Source of the DNA: an uncultured Alphaproteobacteria bacterium
GTDB lineage: Bacteria; Pseudomonadota; Alphaproteobacteria; HIMB59; GCA-002718135
NCBI GenBank assembly: GCA_902612825.1
Contig: CACMET010000011.1
Coordinates: 1-48,861 of the forward strand
Reading direction: 5' to 3'
Length of the DNA: 48,861 nucleotides
Part shown: positions 16,625 through 25,407 of the stretch, piece by piece
Layout: every line of letters begins with the position of its first letter
Numbering within the stretch: position 1 is the first letter of the stretch
Program-made: the position numbers and the translations under genes
Notes under the pieces: model-generated
Seen by the model: the letters and a program-made list of their open reading frames with translations, nothing else
The model's database searches: none
What the model was told of the DNA's origin: nothing

Positions 16625-17706
16625 TTTATTTCACCAATATAAATTCCGAGACCTTCAGCTACTTTAATCAAAGGATCATTTTTTTGTACAGTTTTTGAAT
16701 ATCCAGCAACTTGACTAAGCATCAAATCTTGTACCCCTCTGTCTTTCCATACAACTACTCTATTAAATTTTTTCTTTGCAATTAAATCTACAGCATAAAC
16801 CCCAAAGGCACTTGCAATTAAACGATCTCTATGAGTTGGTTGGGCACCTCTTTGAACATGTCCTAGAACTGTAACTCTTGTTTCTGAGTCTGTAATTTTA
16901 TAGATTTCATCGCCAAGATAATTTCCAATCCCTCCAAGGCGGACTTCTCCATCAACATATTTCACTGTTGCTTTTTTGCCATTTTCTTTTTTTACTGCTT
17001 CTGCAACAACGATTAATGCATGATTTCTTCCTTTAGACCTAAGCTTCTCAATATGATCAGCAATAGATTTTATTGAATATTGAATCTCGGGAATTAAAAT
17101 AACATCTGCTCCTCCAGCAATTCCTGCATTCAAAGCAATGTGGCCAGCATCTCTACCCATTACTTCTAAAATCATTACTCTTCTGTGACTAGCTGCTGTT
17201 GGTTGAAGCATATCTAATGCATTTGTTGCAACGTCAACTGCAGTATCATATCCAATAGATAGTTCATTATGCTTTACATCATTGTCTATAGTCTTTGGAA
17301 TACCTACAAAATTTATATTTCCTTTTTTTGTAATAGTTTGAAGAATTTTTAAACTTCCATCTCCGCCAATACCTATTAGCGCATCTATTTCTAGTTTTTT
17401 AAAACCTTCTATAACTACATCAGATGAGTCAATTTTTTTTCCATTCTTTATAATTTTTTTAAATGGATTACCTTTGTTATTTGATCCCAAAAAGGTTCCA
17501 CCCATTCTCATTAAGCTACCCTCAAAATTCTGGGGATCTAATTTGATAACGTCAAGTGGCTCTTTCAACAAGCCTAATGTTCCATCCTTAATTCCATAAA
17601 CTTCCCAATTGTACTTATTATGTGCTCTCAAAGTAACAGCTCTAATTACTGCATTTAAACCTGCACAATCTCCACCACTTGTTAAAATTGCTATTTTTTT
17701 TACCAC
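16621..17706 (-). CDS. pfkA: 6-phosphofructokinase, mixed-substrate (group III) type
   Basis: This enzyme phosphorylates fructose 6-phosphate in glycolysis. The 361 residues show TSGGDCAGLN at the N-terminus, GGDGS at 114-118, PKTIDND at 137-143 with catalytic Asp141, and LGHVQRGAQPTHRDR near the end. At the two positions that separate donors, Gly117 is ATP-like and Lys138 is pyrophosphate-like. That combination marks the mixed group III, so the phosphoryl donor cannot be read from sequence. The start is GTG at 17704-17706, placed 6 bases after TATAAA. Many SAR11 genomes lack this gene, so its presence helps place the organism. Confidence 0.93.
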   Translation of the reverse strand: MVKKIAILTSGGDCAGLNAVIRAVTLRAHNKYNWEVYGIKDGTLGLLKEPLDVIKLDPQNFEGSLMRMGGTFLGSNNKGNPFKKIIKNGKKIDSSDVVIEGFKKLEIDALIGIGGDGSLKILQTITKKGNINFVGIPKTIDNDVKHNELSIGYDTAVDVATNALDMLQPTAASHRRVMILEVMGRDAGHIALNAGIAGGADVILIPEIQYSIKSIADHIEKLRSKGRNHALIVVAEAVKKENGKKATVKYVDGEVRLGGIGNYLGDEIYKITDSETRVTVLGHVQRGAQPTHRDRLIASAFGVYAVDLIAKKKFNRVVVWKDRGVQDLMLSQVAGYSKTVQKNDPLIKVAEGLGIYIGEIN

Positions 17707-17712
17707 AGGGCG

Positions 17713-17718
17713 TTTATA
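17713..17718 (-). promoter_or_regulatory. Putative pfkA -10 box
   Basis: On the minus strand TATAAA ends 6 bases before the GTG start of pfkA, with an overlapping TATATA two bases further upstream. Transcription would begin at or next to the start codon. I find no good -35 box and no Shine-Dalgarno sequence. Confidence 0.38.
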
Positions 17719-17750
17719 TACTATTATTATATTTTTACTTATTTATTTTC

Positions 17751-17951
17751 ATGGATGACATAAACAAACTTATAGAAATTTTAAAAAATTTTGAACAAGA
17801 GCATAGAGATCTTGATCAAATACTCATTCAGCTTCAAGAAAAAAATACTGTAGATTTTTTACAAATTCAAAGGTTAAAAAAAAGAAAATTAATCCTAAAA
17901 GATAAAATATTAGAAATTCAAAATAAATTAGAGCCAGATAGTATAGCTTAA
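17751..17951 (+). CDS. DUF465 (YdcH-like) small protein
   Basis: This 66-residue, highly charged helical protein begins MDDINKLIEILKNFEQEHRD and continues LQEKNTVDFLQIQRLKKRKLILKDKI. That is the DUF465 pattern: a coiled coil with a conserved QRLKKRKL-type segment. The open frame extends back to 17679, but the extra residues are hydrophobic and overlap the divergent pfkA start, so ATG 17751 is chosen. Its 3' end overlaps the convergent COQ9 gene by 4 bases. The cellular role of the family is not known. Confidence 0.85.
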   Translation: MDDINKLIEILKNFEQEHRDLDQILIQLQEKNTVDFLQIQRLKKRKLILKDKILEIQNKLEPDSIA

Positions 17952-18565
17952 GCTAAAAAACTTTTTAAAAATTTAGGAGCATTATCCTTAATAAAAGATA
18001 TTCTTTCCTTAATTCTTGGAATTTTTGATATTCTTTTAAGATTTTTATCAATATTTTCTTCAACATGCTTCATTTCTTTTGAAAAAAAAACGAACAAGGC
18101 ATTAGTATATACTCCTGATAAAATCAGTCTTTTTGTATAAAAATTGAAATCTGTTGAATTATCTCCAGCTAAATACCACATTGTACTTACTGAATTATAT
18201 AAACTCTTTTTTGATATTTTGTTATTTGTGGGTAGCAAAAGATGGTTAAAGGTTTTTTTATAAAATTCTTTATCTTCATTTAATATATCAAATCGTAATA
18301 ATAATATTTTTTTTATTCTTTTGTTAATTGGAAAATTAATTAAATTAATTTTTTTTAATTTATATTCAAGTTTTTCATTAATATTTTGTAAAGCAAATTC
18401 TAATAAATCTTTATATCCATCGGGGAAAAAATAGAATAAATCATTTTTTTCTATATTTTGTTTTTGTAATTTTGAAAATATTTCTGATGACCAACCATCA
18501 ATTGATACGATTTTTTTTGCTTTTTTGAGAATGTCTTCTTTTTTTTTATTTTCTGTTTTGTTCAT
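17948..18565 (-). CDS. COQ9-family ubiquinone biosynthesis protein
   Basis: COQ9 is a TetR-fold lipid-binding protein that supports COQ7-type hydroxylation in ubiquinone synthesis in mitochondria and alphaproteobacteria. In these 205 residues the N-terminal helices contain SIDGWSSEIF and DLFYFFPDGYKDLL. The C-terminal half has the diagnostic stretch WYLAGDNSTDFNFYTKR, followed by LILSGVYTNALFVFFS. The ATG lies 20 bases inside the end of def, so the two are probably translated from one message. It could be mistaken for a TetR regulator, but the AGDNSTDFN motif favours COQ9. Confidence 0.88.
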   Translation of the reverse strand: MNKTENKKKEDILKKAKKIVSIDGWSSEIFSKLQKQNIEKNDLFYFFPDGYKDLLEFALQNINEKLEYKLKKINLINFPINKRIKKILLLRFDILNEDKEFYKKTFNHLLLPTNNKISKKSLYNSVSTMWYLAGDNSTDFNFYTKRLILSGVYTNALFVFFSKEMKHVEENIDKNLKRISKIPRIKERISFIKDNAPKFLKSFLA

Positions 18566-19076
18566 TTTTCCAATATGTAGTTATTTCTTTTTCAAAACCA
18601 AAAGCATTTTTATGTGCTAAGCGGGATGTATACAAAATGCCGTTTAAGTGATCTACCTCATGTTGTACTACCCTTGCGTGTAAGCCTTCAACTTCATTTT
18701 CAATTTCTTTGCCATCAAGATCAAATCCAGAATATTTGATTTTTTTAAATCTTCTAACTAAACCCTGCATACCTGGTATTGATAAACAACCTTCCCAATC
18801 ATCCTCAGTTTCTTCTCCCATGGGTGTAAAGATAGGATTTATTAATGGTGTTATCTCAATTTTATCTTTCTCTTCATTATCAGGATTACGAAATACTATT
18901 ATTTTCTTTGAAATATGTACTTGGGGTGCAGCTAAACCTATACCGTTATAGTCAAGCATTGTTTCAGACATATCATAAACTATTTTTTTTAGAGAATCTG
19001 AAGAGAATTCTTTTATCTCAGAACATTCTTTTAGCAAGATTGGATGACCGATTTTTGATATTTTGAGAATAGACAC
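18546..19076 (-). CDS. def: Peptide deformylase
   Basis: Def removes the formyl group from nascent protein N-termini, using a metal centre. All three motifs are present in these 176 residues: motif I GIGLAAPQ at 45-52, motif II EGCLSIPG with the metal Cys, and motif III QHEVDHL with two metal His and the catalytic Glu. The start is GTG at 19074-19076, immediately behind a good promoter. It overlaps COQ9 by 20 bases and is divergent from rpsU. In many bacteria def is next to fmt, which is not seen here. Confidence 0.96.
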   Translation of the reverse strand: MSILKISKIGHPILLKECSEIKEFSSDSLKKIVYDMSETMLDYNGIGLAAPQVHISKKIIVFRNPDNEEKDKIEITPLINPIFTPMGEETEDDWEGCLSIPGMQGLVRRFKKIKYSGFDLDGKEIENEVEGLHARVVQHEVDHLNGILYTSRLAHKNAFGFEKEITTYWKNEQNRK

Positions 19077-19082
19077 ATAATA

Positions 19083-19110
19083 AATATAAGTATTTTTTCT
19101 AATATACCAA
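19083..19110 (-). promoter_or_regulatory. def promoter, probably leaderless
   Basis: On the minus strand TTGGTA (19105-19110) is followed after 16 bases by TATATT (19083-19088). Six bases later comes the GTG start of def. The expected transcription start falls on or within a base or two of the GTG. This is the best-spaced leaderless candidate in the window. Confidence 0.5.
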
Positions 19111-19131
19111 TAGATTAATGAAATATATCCG

Positions 19132-19159
19132 TTTGCAAATAATATGAGTTTGTGATACT
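19132..19159 (+). promoter_or_regulatory. Putative rpsU promoter
   Basis: TTTGCA (19132-19137) and GATACT (19154-19159) are separated by 16 bases, with TG at 19151-19152 forming an extended -10. The ATG of rpsU is 11 bases further, so the leader would be about 4 to 5 bases. The 94-base def/rpsU gap, the largest in the window, is accounted for by these two divergent promoters and shows no further gene. Confidence 0.42.
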
Positions 19160-19170
19160 AGCCCGTTCCA

Positions 19171-19368
19171 ATGACACTTTTTGTTAATGTAAAAGATAAT
19201 AACGTAGAACAAGCAATTAGAGCGCTTAAAAAGAAAATGCAGCGTGAAGGTTTGTATAAAGAAATGAAACTACGTAAACATTACGAAAAACCTTGTTTGA
19301 AACGCGCTCGAGAAAAAGAAGAAAATATTAGAAGAGCTAGGAAGTCTGCAAAAAGAAATAACGATTAA
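19171..19368 (+). CDS. rpsU: 30S ribosomal protein S21
   Basis: This is a small-subunit ribosomal protein of 65 residues, very basic, with the S21 pattern: [24 protein letters not shown], then [26 protein letters not shown]. It helps mRNA binding near the anti-Shine-Dalgarno end of 16S rRNA. The stop overlaps the convergent pntB stop by 4 bases. Short but unmistakable. Confidence 0.95.
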   Translation: MTLFVNVKDNNVEQAIRALKKKMQREGLYKEMKLRKHYEKPCLKRAREKEENIRRARKSAKRNND

Positions 19369-20759
19369 GCAGAAAGACTTTTTACAATATCCTCACACAT
19401 TTTTTTAGCATCTCCAAATAGCATAGTTGTATTATCTCTATAAAACAACTCATTATCAACACCGGAATAACCAGTTGCCATTGAACGTTTTACAAATAGA
19501 ACACTCTGAGATTTTTCTACATCTAAAATAGGCATGCCAAAAATAGGCGAGGACTCATCTGTTTTTGCAGCTGGATTTGTTACATCATTTGCTCCAATAA
19601 CAAAAGAAACCTCTGTCATAGGAAAATCATGATTAATTTCATCTAGCTCCAAGACTTCTTCATAAGGAACATTAGCTTCAGCCAGTAAAACATTCATATG
19701 ACCTGGCATTCTTCCAGCGACTGGATGTATTGCATATCTTACTTCTATTCCTTCTTTTTTTAATATGTCACCCATTTCTCTTAAAGCATGTTGAGCTTGT
19801 GCTACAGCCATTCCATATCCTGGTACAATAATTACAGAGTCTGCGTTTTTCATTATATATGCCGCATCCTCTGCATTACCTTGTTTAACAATTTTGTCTG
19901 AGTTATCCTTACTAGCACTAGTATCTTGCTCACCACCAAAACCTCCTAAAACAACATTAATAATGGATCTGTTCATCCCTTTACTCATTATATAACTCAA
20001 TATTGCACCAGACGCTCCAACAAGAGCACCAGTTATAATTAAGAGATTATTACTTAGGGTAAATCCTATGCCACAAGCTGCCCAACCTGAATAAGAGTTT
20101 AACATAGAAACTACAACAGGCATGTCAGCACCGCCGATAGGAATTACAACAAGAAATCCTAGTAATATTGAAACAATAACTATTGTCCAAAAGATTGTTG
20201 GAGATTGATTAATTACAAATAATACAATCAAGAAAATAATTAGGAGGAAAATTAGTGCATTTATAAGATGCTGGAACTTAAATACTATTGGCTTTCCTGA
20301 AATTGTGCCTTGTAATTTTCCAAAAGCTAAAACTGAACCAGAGAAAGTGATAGCACCAATAAATGTTCCAATACTCATTTCAACTAAACTAGCAGTTTTA
20401 ATCGAACCAACTTTTCCAATACTAAAAGCTACGGGATCATAAAATGCAGCAGCAGCAACAAATACAGCAGCTAAACCTACTAAGCTATGAAACGCCGCTA
20501 CCAATTGAGGTAATGCAGTCATCTCAATTCTGAGAGCAATAAATGAACCTATAGCACCGCCAATAAGTATCGCGGCACCAATTTCATAATAACTAAGAAC
20601 TGATTTGAACATTAGCGTTGTGAACACCGCTATAATCATACCAATAACACCAAAAATGTTACCCATTCTTGAAGATTCAGGGTGAGATAAACCTCTTAGA
20701 GCAAAGATAAATAATAACGCAGAAATTAAATATAATATCGCAACCATGTTAGAAGACAT
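19365..20759 (-). CDS. pntB: NAD(P) transhydrogenase subunit beta
   Basis: PntB holds the dIII NADP(H)-binding domain and most of the proton-translocating helices of the membrane transhydrogenase. The 464-residue protein has eight or nine hydrophobic segments. The conserved soluble C-terminal domain follows, with [36 protein letters not shown] and [15 protein letters not shown]. It overlaps pntA2 by one base (TAATG). It forms an operon with the two alpha-subunit genes upstream. The complex makes NADPH from NADH at the expense of proton motive force. Confidence 0.97.
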   Translation of the reverse strand: MSSNMVAILYLISALLFIFALRGLSHPESSRMGNIFGVIGMIIAVFTTLMFKSVLSYYEIGAAILIGGAIGSFIALRIEMTALPQLVAAFHSLVGLAAVFVAAAAFYDPVAFSIGKVGSIKTASLVEMSIGTFIGAITFSGSVLAFGKLQGTISGKPIVFKFQHLINALIFLLIIFLIVLFVINQSPTIFWTIVIVSILLGFLVVIPIGGADMPVVVSMLNSYSGWAACGIGFTLSNNLLIITGALVGASGAILSYIMSKGMNRSIINVVLGGFGGEQDTSASKDNSDKIVKQGNAEDAAYIMKNADSVIIVPGYGMAVAQAQHALREMGDILKKEGIEVRYAIHPVAGRMPGHMNVLLAEANVPYEEVLELDEINHDFPMTEVSFVIGANDVTNPAAKTDESSPIFGMPILDVEKSQSVLFVKRSMATGYSGVDNELFYRDNTTMLFGDAKKMCEDIVKSLSA

Positions 20760-21076
20760 TATTCTTTTTCCTTTGTTTTTTTAGTTTTTTTCTTAAACAT
20801 CGAGAGCATGCGATATGTTACTAAGAAACCTCCAAAAATATTAACTGAAGCTAATACAACACCTATTAATCCAAAAATTTTGGAAGTGTCAAAACCTTGA
20901 GGACCGGCTGCCAATATTGCCCCAACTATAATTACGCTTGATATTGCATTTGTCACACCCATCAATGGACTATGTAAAGCAGGAGTAACAGACCAAACTA
21001 CATAATAACCAATAATACAAGCTAGGAAAAATACTGTTAGTCCGATAACAAAAACTTCTGAAGAATGTGCTTCCAT
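20759..21076 (-). CDS. pntAB: NAD(P) transhydrogenase subunit alpha, part 2 (membrane)
   Basis: This is the separate membrane part (dIIa) of the alpha subunit, 105 residues with three hydrophobic helices. The helices include IGYYVVWSVTPALHSPLMGVTNAISSVIIVGA and GVVLASVNIFGGFLVTYRML. The tail is rich in Lys. In E. coli it is fused to part 1; here it is separate, as in Rhodospirillum rubrum and other alphaproteobacteria. One base separates it from part 1 upstream, and it overlaps pntB by one base downstream. Confidence 0.93.
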   Translation of the reverse strand: MEAHSSEVFVIGLTVFFLACIIGYYVVWSVTPALHSPLMGVTNAISSVIIVGAILAAGPQGFDTSKIFGLIGVVLASVNIFGGFLVTYRMLSMFKKKTKKTKEKE

Positions 21077-21077
21077 A

Positions 21078-22199
21078 TTACTTAAATTGCTCCAATCTTA
21101 CATCCCCGTCATGCGTTAGCAAAACAGAATTAATTATTTCATCGTCAAAATCAAAATTTATTTTTTTATTTTCTTTGTCTATTAATAAACTTAAGAAGTT
21201 AAAGATATTTTTAGCATACAATGCTGAAGCATCTTTAGCCACTCTTCCAGGAACATTTCCATAACCAACGATTTTTACTCCATTATGCACTACTATTTCA
21301 TTCATTTTACTTAAAGGGCAATTACCACCAGCTTCCACAGCCAAATCAATTACTACTGAACCTGGTATCATCGAAGATACCATTTCTTCTGTGATTAAAA
21401 CTGGAGCTTTTTTACCAGGAATAAGAGCTGTACAAATTACTATGTCTTGTTTTGAAACTGTATCAGCTATCAATTGAGCTTGTTTTTTCTTATAATCTTC
21501 ACTCATTTCCTTTGCGTAACCACCTGCGGTTTCAGCATTTTCAGCTTCATCATCTTCAACCATTATGAATTTTCCACCAAGACTTTCAACTTGTTCCTTA
21601 GTTGCTGCTCTTACATCAGTGGCAGACACTACTGCACCAAGTCTTTTTGCTGTTGCAATTGCTTGTAAGCCAGCAACTCCTACACCAAGTATCATAACTT
21701 TTGCTGGATTTACTCTTCCAGCAGCAGTCATCATCATTGGAAAAGCCTTTCCAAATTGCTCCGCTGCATCAATTACACTTCTATACCCCGCTAAGTTAGC
21801 TTGGGATGATAGAACATCCATACTTTGTGCTCTACTTATTCTAGGAATTAATTCCATACAACATGATGATATTTTGTTTTTATTTAAATTAGAAAATTCA
21901 GATTTATTTTCATAAGGGTTTAAAATTCCAATAAGTAATGAATTACTTTTTAAGTTATTTATGTCATCAGAGCTTGGCATTCTAACACATAAACAAACAT
22001 CAGCCTTCAAGCATTCAGATCTAGTAACGATTTTTGCTCCAGCTTCTTCATAATTTGAATTTTGATATCCTGAAGTTTCTCCCGCTCCACTTTCAATTAT
22101 AACTTCAAAACCGAGTCTAGAAAAAAGCTTTACTGATTCAGGTGATATGGAGACTCTTGTCTCATTGTTATCATTTTCTTTAATAGCAGATAAGAGCAT
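21078..22199 (-). CDS. pntAA: NAD(P) transhydrogenase subunit alpha, part 1 (NAD-binding)
   Basis: This is the soluble NAD(H)-binding dI domain, 373 residues, of the AlaDH/PNT fold. It starts KENDNNETRVSISPESVK, has the second-half nucleotide motif VMILGVGVAGLQAIATAKRLGA, and continues with SATDVRAATKEQVESLGGKF. VIDLAVEAGGNCPLS forms part of the interface with dIII. It stands at the head of the pnt operon, 6 bases after the ABC1 kinase gene. Confidence 0.96.
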   Translation of the reverse strand: MLLSAIKENDNNETRVSISPESVKLFSRLGFEVIIESGAGETSGYQNSNYEEAGAKIVTRSECLKADVCLCVRMPSSDDINNLKSNSLLIGILNPYENKSEFSNLNKNKISSCCMELIPRISRAQSMDVLSSQANLAGYRSVIDAAEQFGKAFPMMMTAAGRVNPAKVMILGVGVAGLQAIATAKRLGAVVSATDVRAATKEQVESLGGKFIMVEDDEAENAETAGGYAKEMSEDYKKKQAQLIADTVSKQDIVICTALIPGKKAPVLITEEMVSSMIPGSVVIDLAVEAGGNCPLSKMNEIVVHNGVKIVGYGNVPGRVAKDASALYAKNIFNFLSLLIDKENKKINFDFDDEIINSVLLTHDGDVRLEQFK

Positions 22200-22205
22200 G
22201 AGTTC

Positions 22206-23552
22206 TTATATTGATAGGTCAGCTAAATTTAAAGCTTTTTGTTGATTTTTCATTAATTTTTTTGAGTTAAAATCTTCAATGAGCTCATGGAAGATTCTGT
22301 ACCAATTAACTTCAGCTTTTAAATGCATAAATACTGAACCTAGTCCTACTGCTGCTCTATCCATGAACACAAATTCTTTTGGAGGTTTAACACCACCTAG
22401 TTTTTTAAGTTCTTGATGAACTTCAGATGCAATTTGTGCTCCATATATACCACTATCGCTTTCTTGTATTTTTTGAACTTTATCTTCCATCAAAGGTGAA
22501 TATAAAAATCCTGCCCATTTATTTAATACTTTTAATTTCTCTTTTGTAATATCAGTAAATCCCCATTGCTCATATGCATGAACTGCCTTTGAATTGTCTT
22601 TTTCTTGAAGAGCAAAATATAAGTCAATTACACCTTGAATGAAATTTCCATTAAAAATTCTCATACAACCAAAGTCATATATATTAATACTAAGGTCTTT
22701 TTTTTGTACAGAATAATTTCCTAAATGTGGATCACCGTGAAGCACTCCGTATTCAAAGAATGGTTTATACCATGCTTTATACATATTAGCGGCTAATGTA
22801 TTTCTTGTTTCTTTAGCAGATTTTTTAAAATTCAAAATAGGTTCACCATCTAGCCAACTCATAGTTAGCAATCTTTTTGTAGATAATTTATCATAGGTTT
22901 TTGGAACATGAACAAAATTTATATTTGAAAATATATTTCTAAATACAGCCATTAATTTTTTTTCTCTTTCGTAGTCTAGCTCTTCTTTAAGTCTGTCAGT
23001 AATTTCTTTGTATACTTCATCAGTTTTGATCGCTTTATTATAAGACTGATAAATTGAAAAAATCATTTTTAATTGTGAAAGATCAGCACTAACTGCTGAA
23101 GCCATGTCTGGGTATTGGAGTTTGCAGGCAACTACATCATCATTTTGTATTTTAGCTTTATGAACTTGTCCAAGAGAAGCTGCTCTTGTTGCTTCTTTAT
23201 CAAACTCAATAAAATTTTTTTGCCAGTCTTGCTTTAATTCTGCAGCCATTCTTCTTTTAACAAATAACCATCCCATTGGTGGCGCATTAGACTGTAAATG
23301 CATAAGCTCTTGCGCATACTCATCAGGAAGTAAGTCAGGTATAGTTGCTGATAATTGTGCAACTTTCATTAATGGCCCTTTAATACTTCCAAGAGCAGCT
23401 CTTATTTCTGAAGCATGTTTTTCTTTATCTAACTTAACACCTAAATATCTTTGACTTGCAAGTTTAGTGGCTAATTTTCCAACAACACCTCCAACTTTGG
23501 CGTACCTAGTAAGTTGTTTTGTTAGAGATTTTGCTTCTTTATCTTTCATCAA
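22206..23552 (-). CDS. ABC1/UbiB-family atypical kinase
   Basis: This 448-residue protein belongs to the ABC1 (ADCK3/UbiB) family, which supports ubiquinone synthesis. The N-terminal signature appears as GPLMKVAQLSATIPD, with Ala where most members have Gly (KxGQ). The Ala-rich loop is TRAASLGQVHKA. The ATP-site Lys lies in VACKLQYPDM, the catalytic loop is HGDPHLGNY, and the metal motif is YDFGCMR. Its start overlaps the pepF stop by 4 bases (ATGA). The presence of COQ9 about 3.6 kb away fits a quinone role, but the substrate is not shown. Confidence 0.87.
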   Translation of the reverse strand: MMKDKEAKSLTKQLTRYAKVGGVVGKLATKLASQRYLGVKLDKEKHASEIRAALGSIKGPLMKVAQLSATIPDLLPDEYAQELMHLQSNAPPMGWLFVKRRMAAELKQDWQKNFIEFDKEATRAASLGQVHKAKIQNDDVVACKLQYPDMASAVSADLSQLKMIFSIYQSYNKAIKTDEVYKEITDRLKEELDYEREKKLMAVFRNIFSNINFVHVPKTYDKLSTKRLLTMSWLDGEPILNFKKSAKETRNTLAANMYKAWYKPFFEYGVLHGDPHLGNYSVQKKDLSINIYDFGCMRIFNGNFIQGVIDLYFALQEKDNSKAVHAYEQWGFTDITKEKLKVLNKWAGFLYSPLMEDKVQKIQESDSGIYGAQIASEVHQELKKLGGVKPPKEFVFMDRAAVGLGSVFMHLKAEVNWYRIFHELIEDFNSKKLMKNQQKALNLADLSI

Positions 23553-25351
23553 TTTTGTTCTTCTAATTGGTCAATCAAATTCTCAATAACATTAACACCT
23601 TTTTGCCAGAAATCTTTTCTCTTCGGATTTAAACCAAAAGGCTTCAATAGTTTATCATATGTATCACTACCTCCACTCTCTAGCAAAGTAATGTATTTGT
23701 CTTCAAATTTAGGTAGTTTGCTCTCGTAAACATTAAAAAGAGAATTAACAAGACAATCACCAAAAGCATATGCATAAACATAAAAAGGTGAATGAATAAA
23801 ATGGGGAATATAGCTCCAAAAATATTTATAATCATCATTAAATTTTATTGATGGTCCTAAGCTTGTCTTTTGTACATCAATCCAAATTTCACAAATCTCG
23901 TCAACACTTAATTCTTTGATTTTTCTTTGATGATGAATACGTTTTTCAAATTCAAAAAAAGCAATTTGCCTAACAACAGTGTTTAGCATATCTTCGACTT
24001 TGTTTGCTAAAAGCCCCTTACGTTCATTTTCTTTTGTAGTAATAGATAATAGAGATTTAAAAGTTAACATTTCTCCAAAAACACTTGCTGTTTCAGCAAG
24101 CGTTAACGGTGTTGAAGAATTAAAATAAGTTTGTTTTCGTCCTGCTAAATATTGATGAATGCCGTGTCCTAGTTCATGAGCAAGAGTTGCTATATCTCTT
24201 GCTTTACCCTGATAATTAACAAGTATAAATGGATGAACTGATGGAACAGTAGAAGCAGCGAACGCACCAGGAGATTTTCCTGGGATTACTGGAGCGTGTA
24301 TCCATGAATTATCAAAAAATTTATTTACAATATTTCCTGCCCTCTTATCAAAATTTGAATAAGCATCAGTTACAATTTGTCTTGCATCTTTCCAAGAATA
24401 AATACTCTGTGATTGAAAAGGAAGAGGTGCATTTCTATCCCAATACATTAAGGATTTCTTTTTTAGCCATTTAGATTTTATTTTATAATAACGATGAGCA
24501 ATTTTTGGATAATTTTCTTTTATTGTTTCAGTTAAGGCTTCTACAACTTCATCTTCAACAACATTAGATAAATTTCTTGAACTGACTGGATTTGGCAATC
24601 CTCTCCATTTATCATTGATTGATTTATCTTTTGCAAGATTATTAGTAATAGATGTAAACAAACTAATGTTATCTTTTAAAACAGCAGACACTACCTCAGC
24701 TGATTTTTTACGATTTGATTCTTTTTTATCAGAAAGAAAATTAAAAATTTCAGCACTAGATAAATTTTTTCCCTTAAAAGGAAATTTTAGTGATGCAATT
24801 GTATCATCAAATAGTCTGATCCAGGCTGATCTAGAAGTAATACTTTTTTCTTGTAGTAATTTTTCTGTTTTAATATCCAATTGATAAGGTTTGAATTTTC
24901 GAATATTTTTTATCCAGTTTTTGTAAATCTTTAGTTTTTTATCAGCATAAATTATTTTTAAATTTTTTTCAGAAATTTCATTTATCTCAAGACTAAAGAA
25001 TACAATTGAGGAGGCAATATTTGTTATTTGCTCCTGCATTTGTTGATAAAAAATTTTATTCTTTTCATTATTACCATCCTCTGCAACTAATAAATGCGCA
25101 TAAGACATAATTTTATCTATTTTTGTATCAATATCCTCTAATTCAATAATGGCTTTTAAAAGTTGATTAGAACTAATCTTGGTGATTTTGAATGCGTATT
25201 TTTTCTCAAATTTTTTAGTTGATATTCTGAGCTTATTTAAATCATTATTTAGCTTCTTAGCTTTTGGGGATTCATATAAATCCTTTAAATTCCAAATTGG
25301 TAGTTTGCCAAGGGTATTTTTTGTTGAATTTTGATAATTTTTTTGTTTCAT
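23549..25351 (-). CDS. pepF: Oligoendopeptidase F, M3 family
   Basis: This is a cytoplasmic zinc metallopeptidase that cleaves short peptides, 600 residues long. The zinc motif is HELGH in TLAHELGHGIHQYLAG. The third ligand Glu lies in LAETASVFGEML, and the substrate-binding Tyr/His cluster is near HSPFYVYAYAFGDCL. The length and C-terminal SGGSDTYDKLLKPFGLNP are normal for the family. It leads the minus-strand run that goes on to the ABC1 kinase and pnt genes. It is divergent from the acyl-CoA synthetase gene across 56 bases. Confidence 0.94.
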   Translation of the reverse strand: MKQKNYQNSTKNTLGKLPIWNLKDLYESPKAKKLNNDLNKLRISTKKFEKKYAFKITKISSNQLLKAIIELEDIDTKIDKIMSYAHLLVAEDGNNEKNKIFYQQMQEQITNIASSIVFFSLEINEISEKNLKIIYADKKLKIYKNWIKNIRKFKPYQLDIKTEKLLQEKSITSRSAWIRLFDDTIASLKFPFKGKNLSSAEIFNFLSDKKESNRKKSAEVVSAVLKDNISLFTSITNNLAKDKSINDKWRGLPNPVSSRNLSNVVEDEVVEALTETIKENYPKIAHRYYKIKSKWLKKKSLMYWDRNAPLPFQSQSIYSWKDARQIVTDAYSNFDKRAGNIVNKFFDNSWIHAPVIPGKSPGAFAASTVPSVHPFILVNYQGKARDIATLAHELGHGIHQYLAGRKQTYFNSSTPLTLAETASVFGEMLTFKSLLSITTKENERKGLLANKVEDMLNTVVRQIAFFEFEKRIHHQRKIKELSVDEICEIWIDVQKTSLGPSIKFNDDYKYFWSYIPHFIHSPFYVYAYAFGDCLVNSLFNVYESKLPKFEDKYITLLESGGSDTYDKLLKPFGLNPKRKDFWQKGVNVIENLIDQLEEQN

Positions 25352-25392
25352 ATTTTACTATTTCGATATAGGTCTAATATCAAAGCTTTGTA

Positions 25393-25399
25393 GGGAGGA
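25393..25399 (+). promoter_or_regulatory. Strong Shine-Dalgarno of the acyl-CoA synthetase
   Basis: GGGAGGA lies 8 bases before ATG 25408. It stands out because most starts in this window have no recognisable Shine-Dalgarno sequence. A -10-like TAATAT lies at about 25375-25380, so this mRNA should have a normal leader of some 20 bases. Confidence 0.6.
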
Positions 25400-25407
25400 T
25401 AGAAAGC

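Noticed and set aside
17679..17750. Extended N-terminus of the DUF465 protein
   Set aside because: The extra 24 residues are hydrophobic, overlap the divergent pfkA start, and are absent from the family pattern.
21565..21915. Plus-strand open frame of 116 codons opposite pntAA
   Set aside because: It is an antisense shadow of a well-conserved transhydrogenase subunit, with low-complexity Ala/Ser composition.
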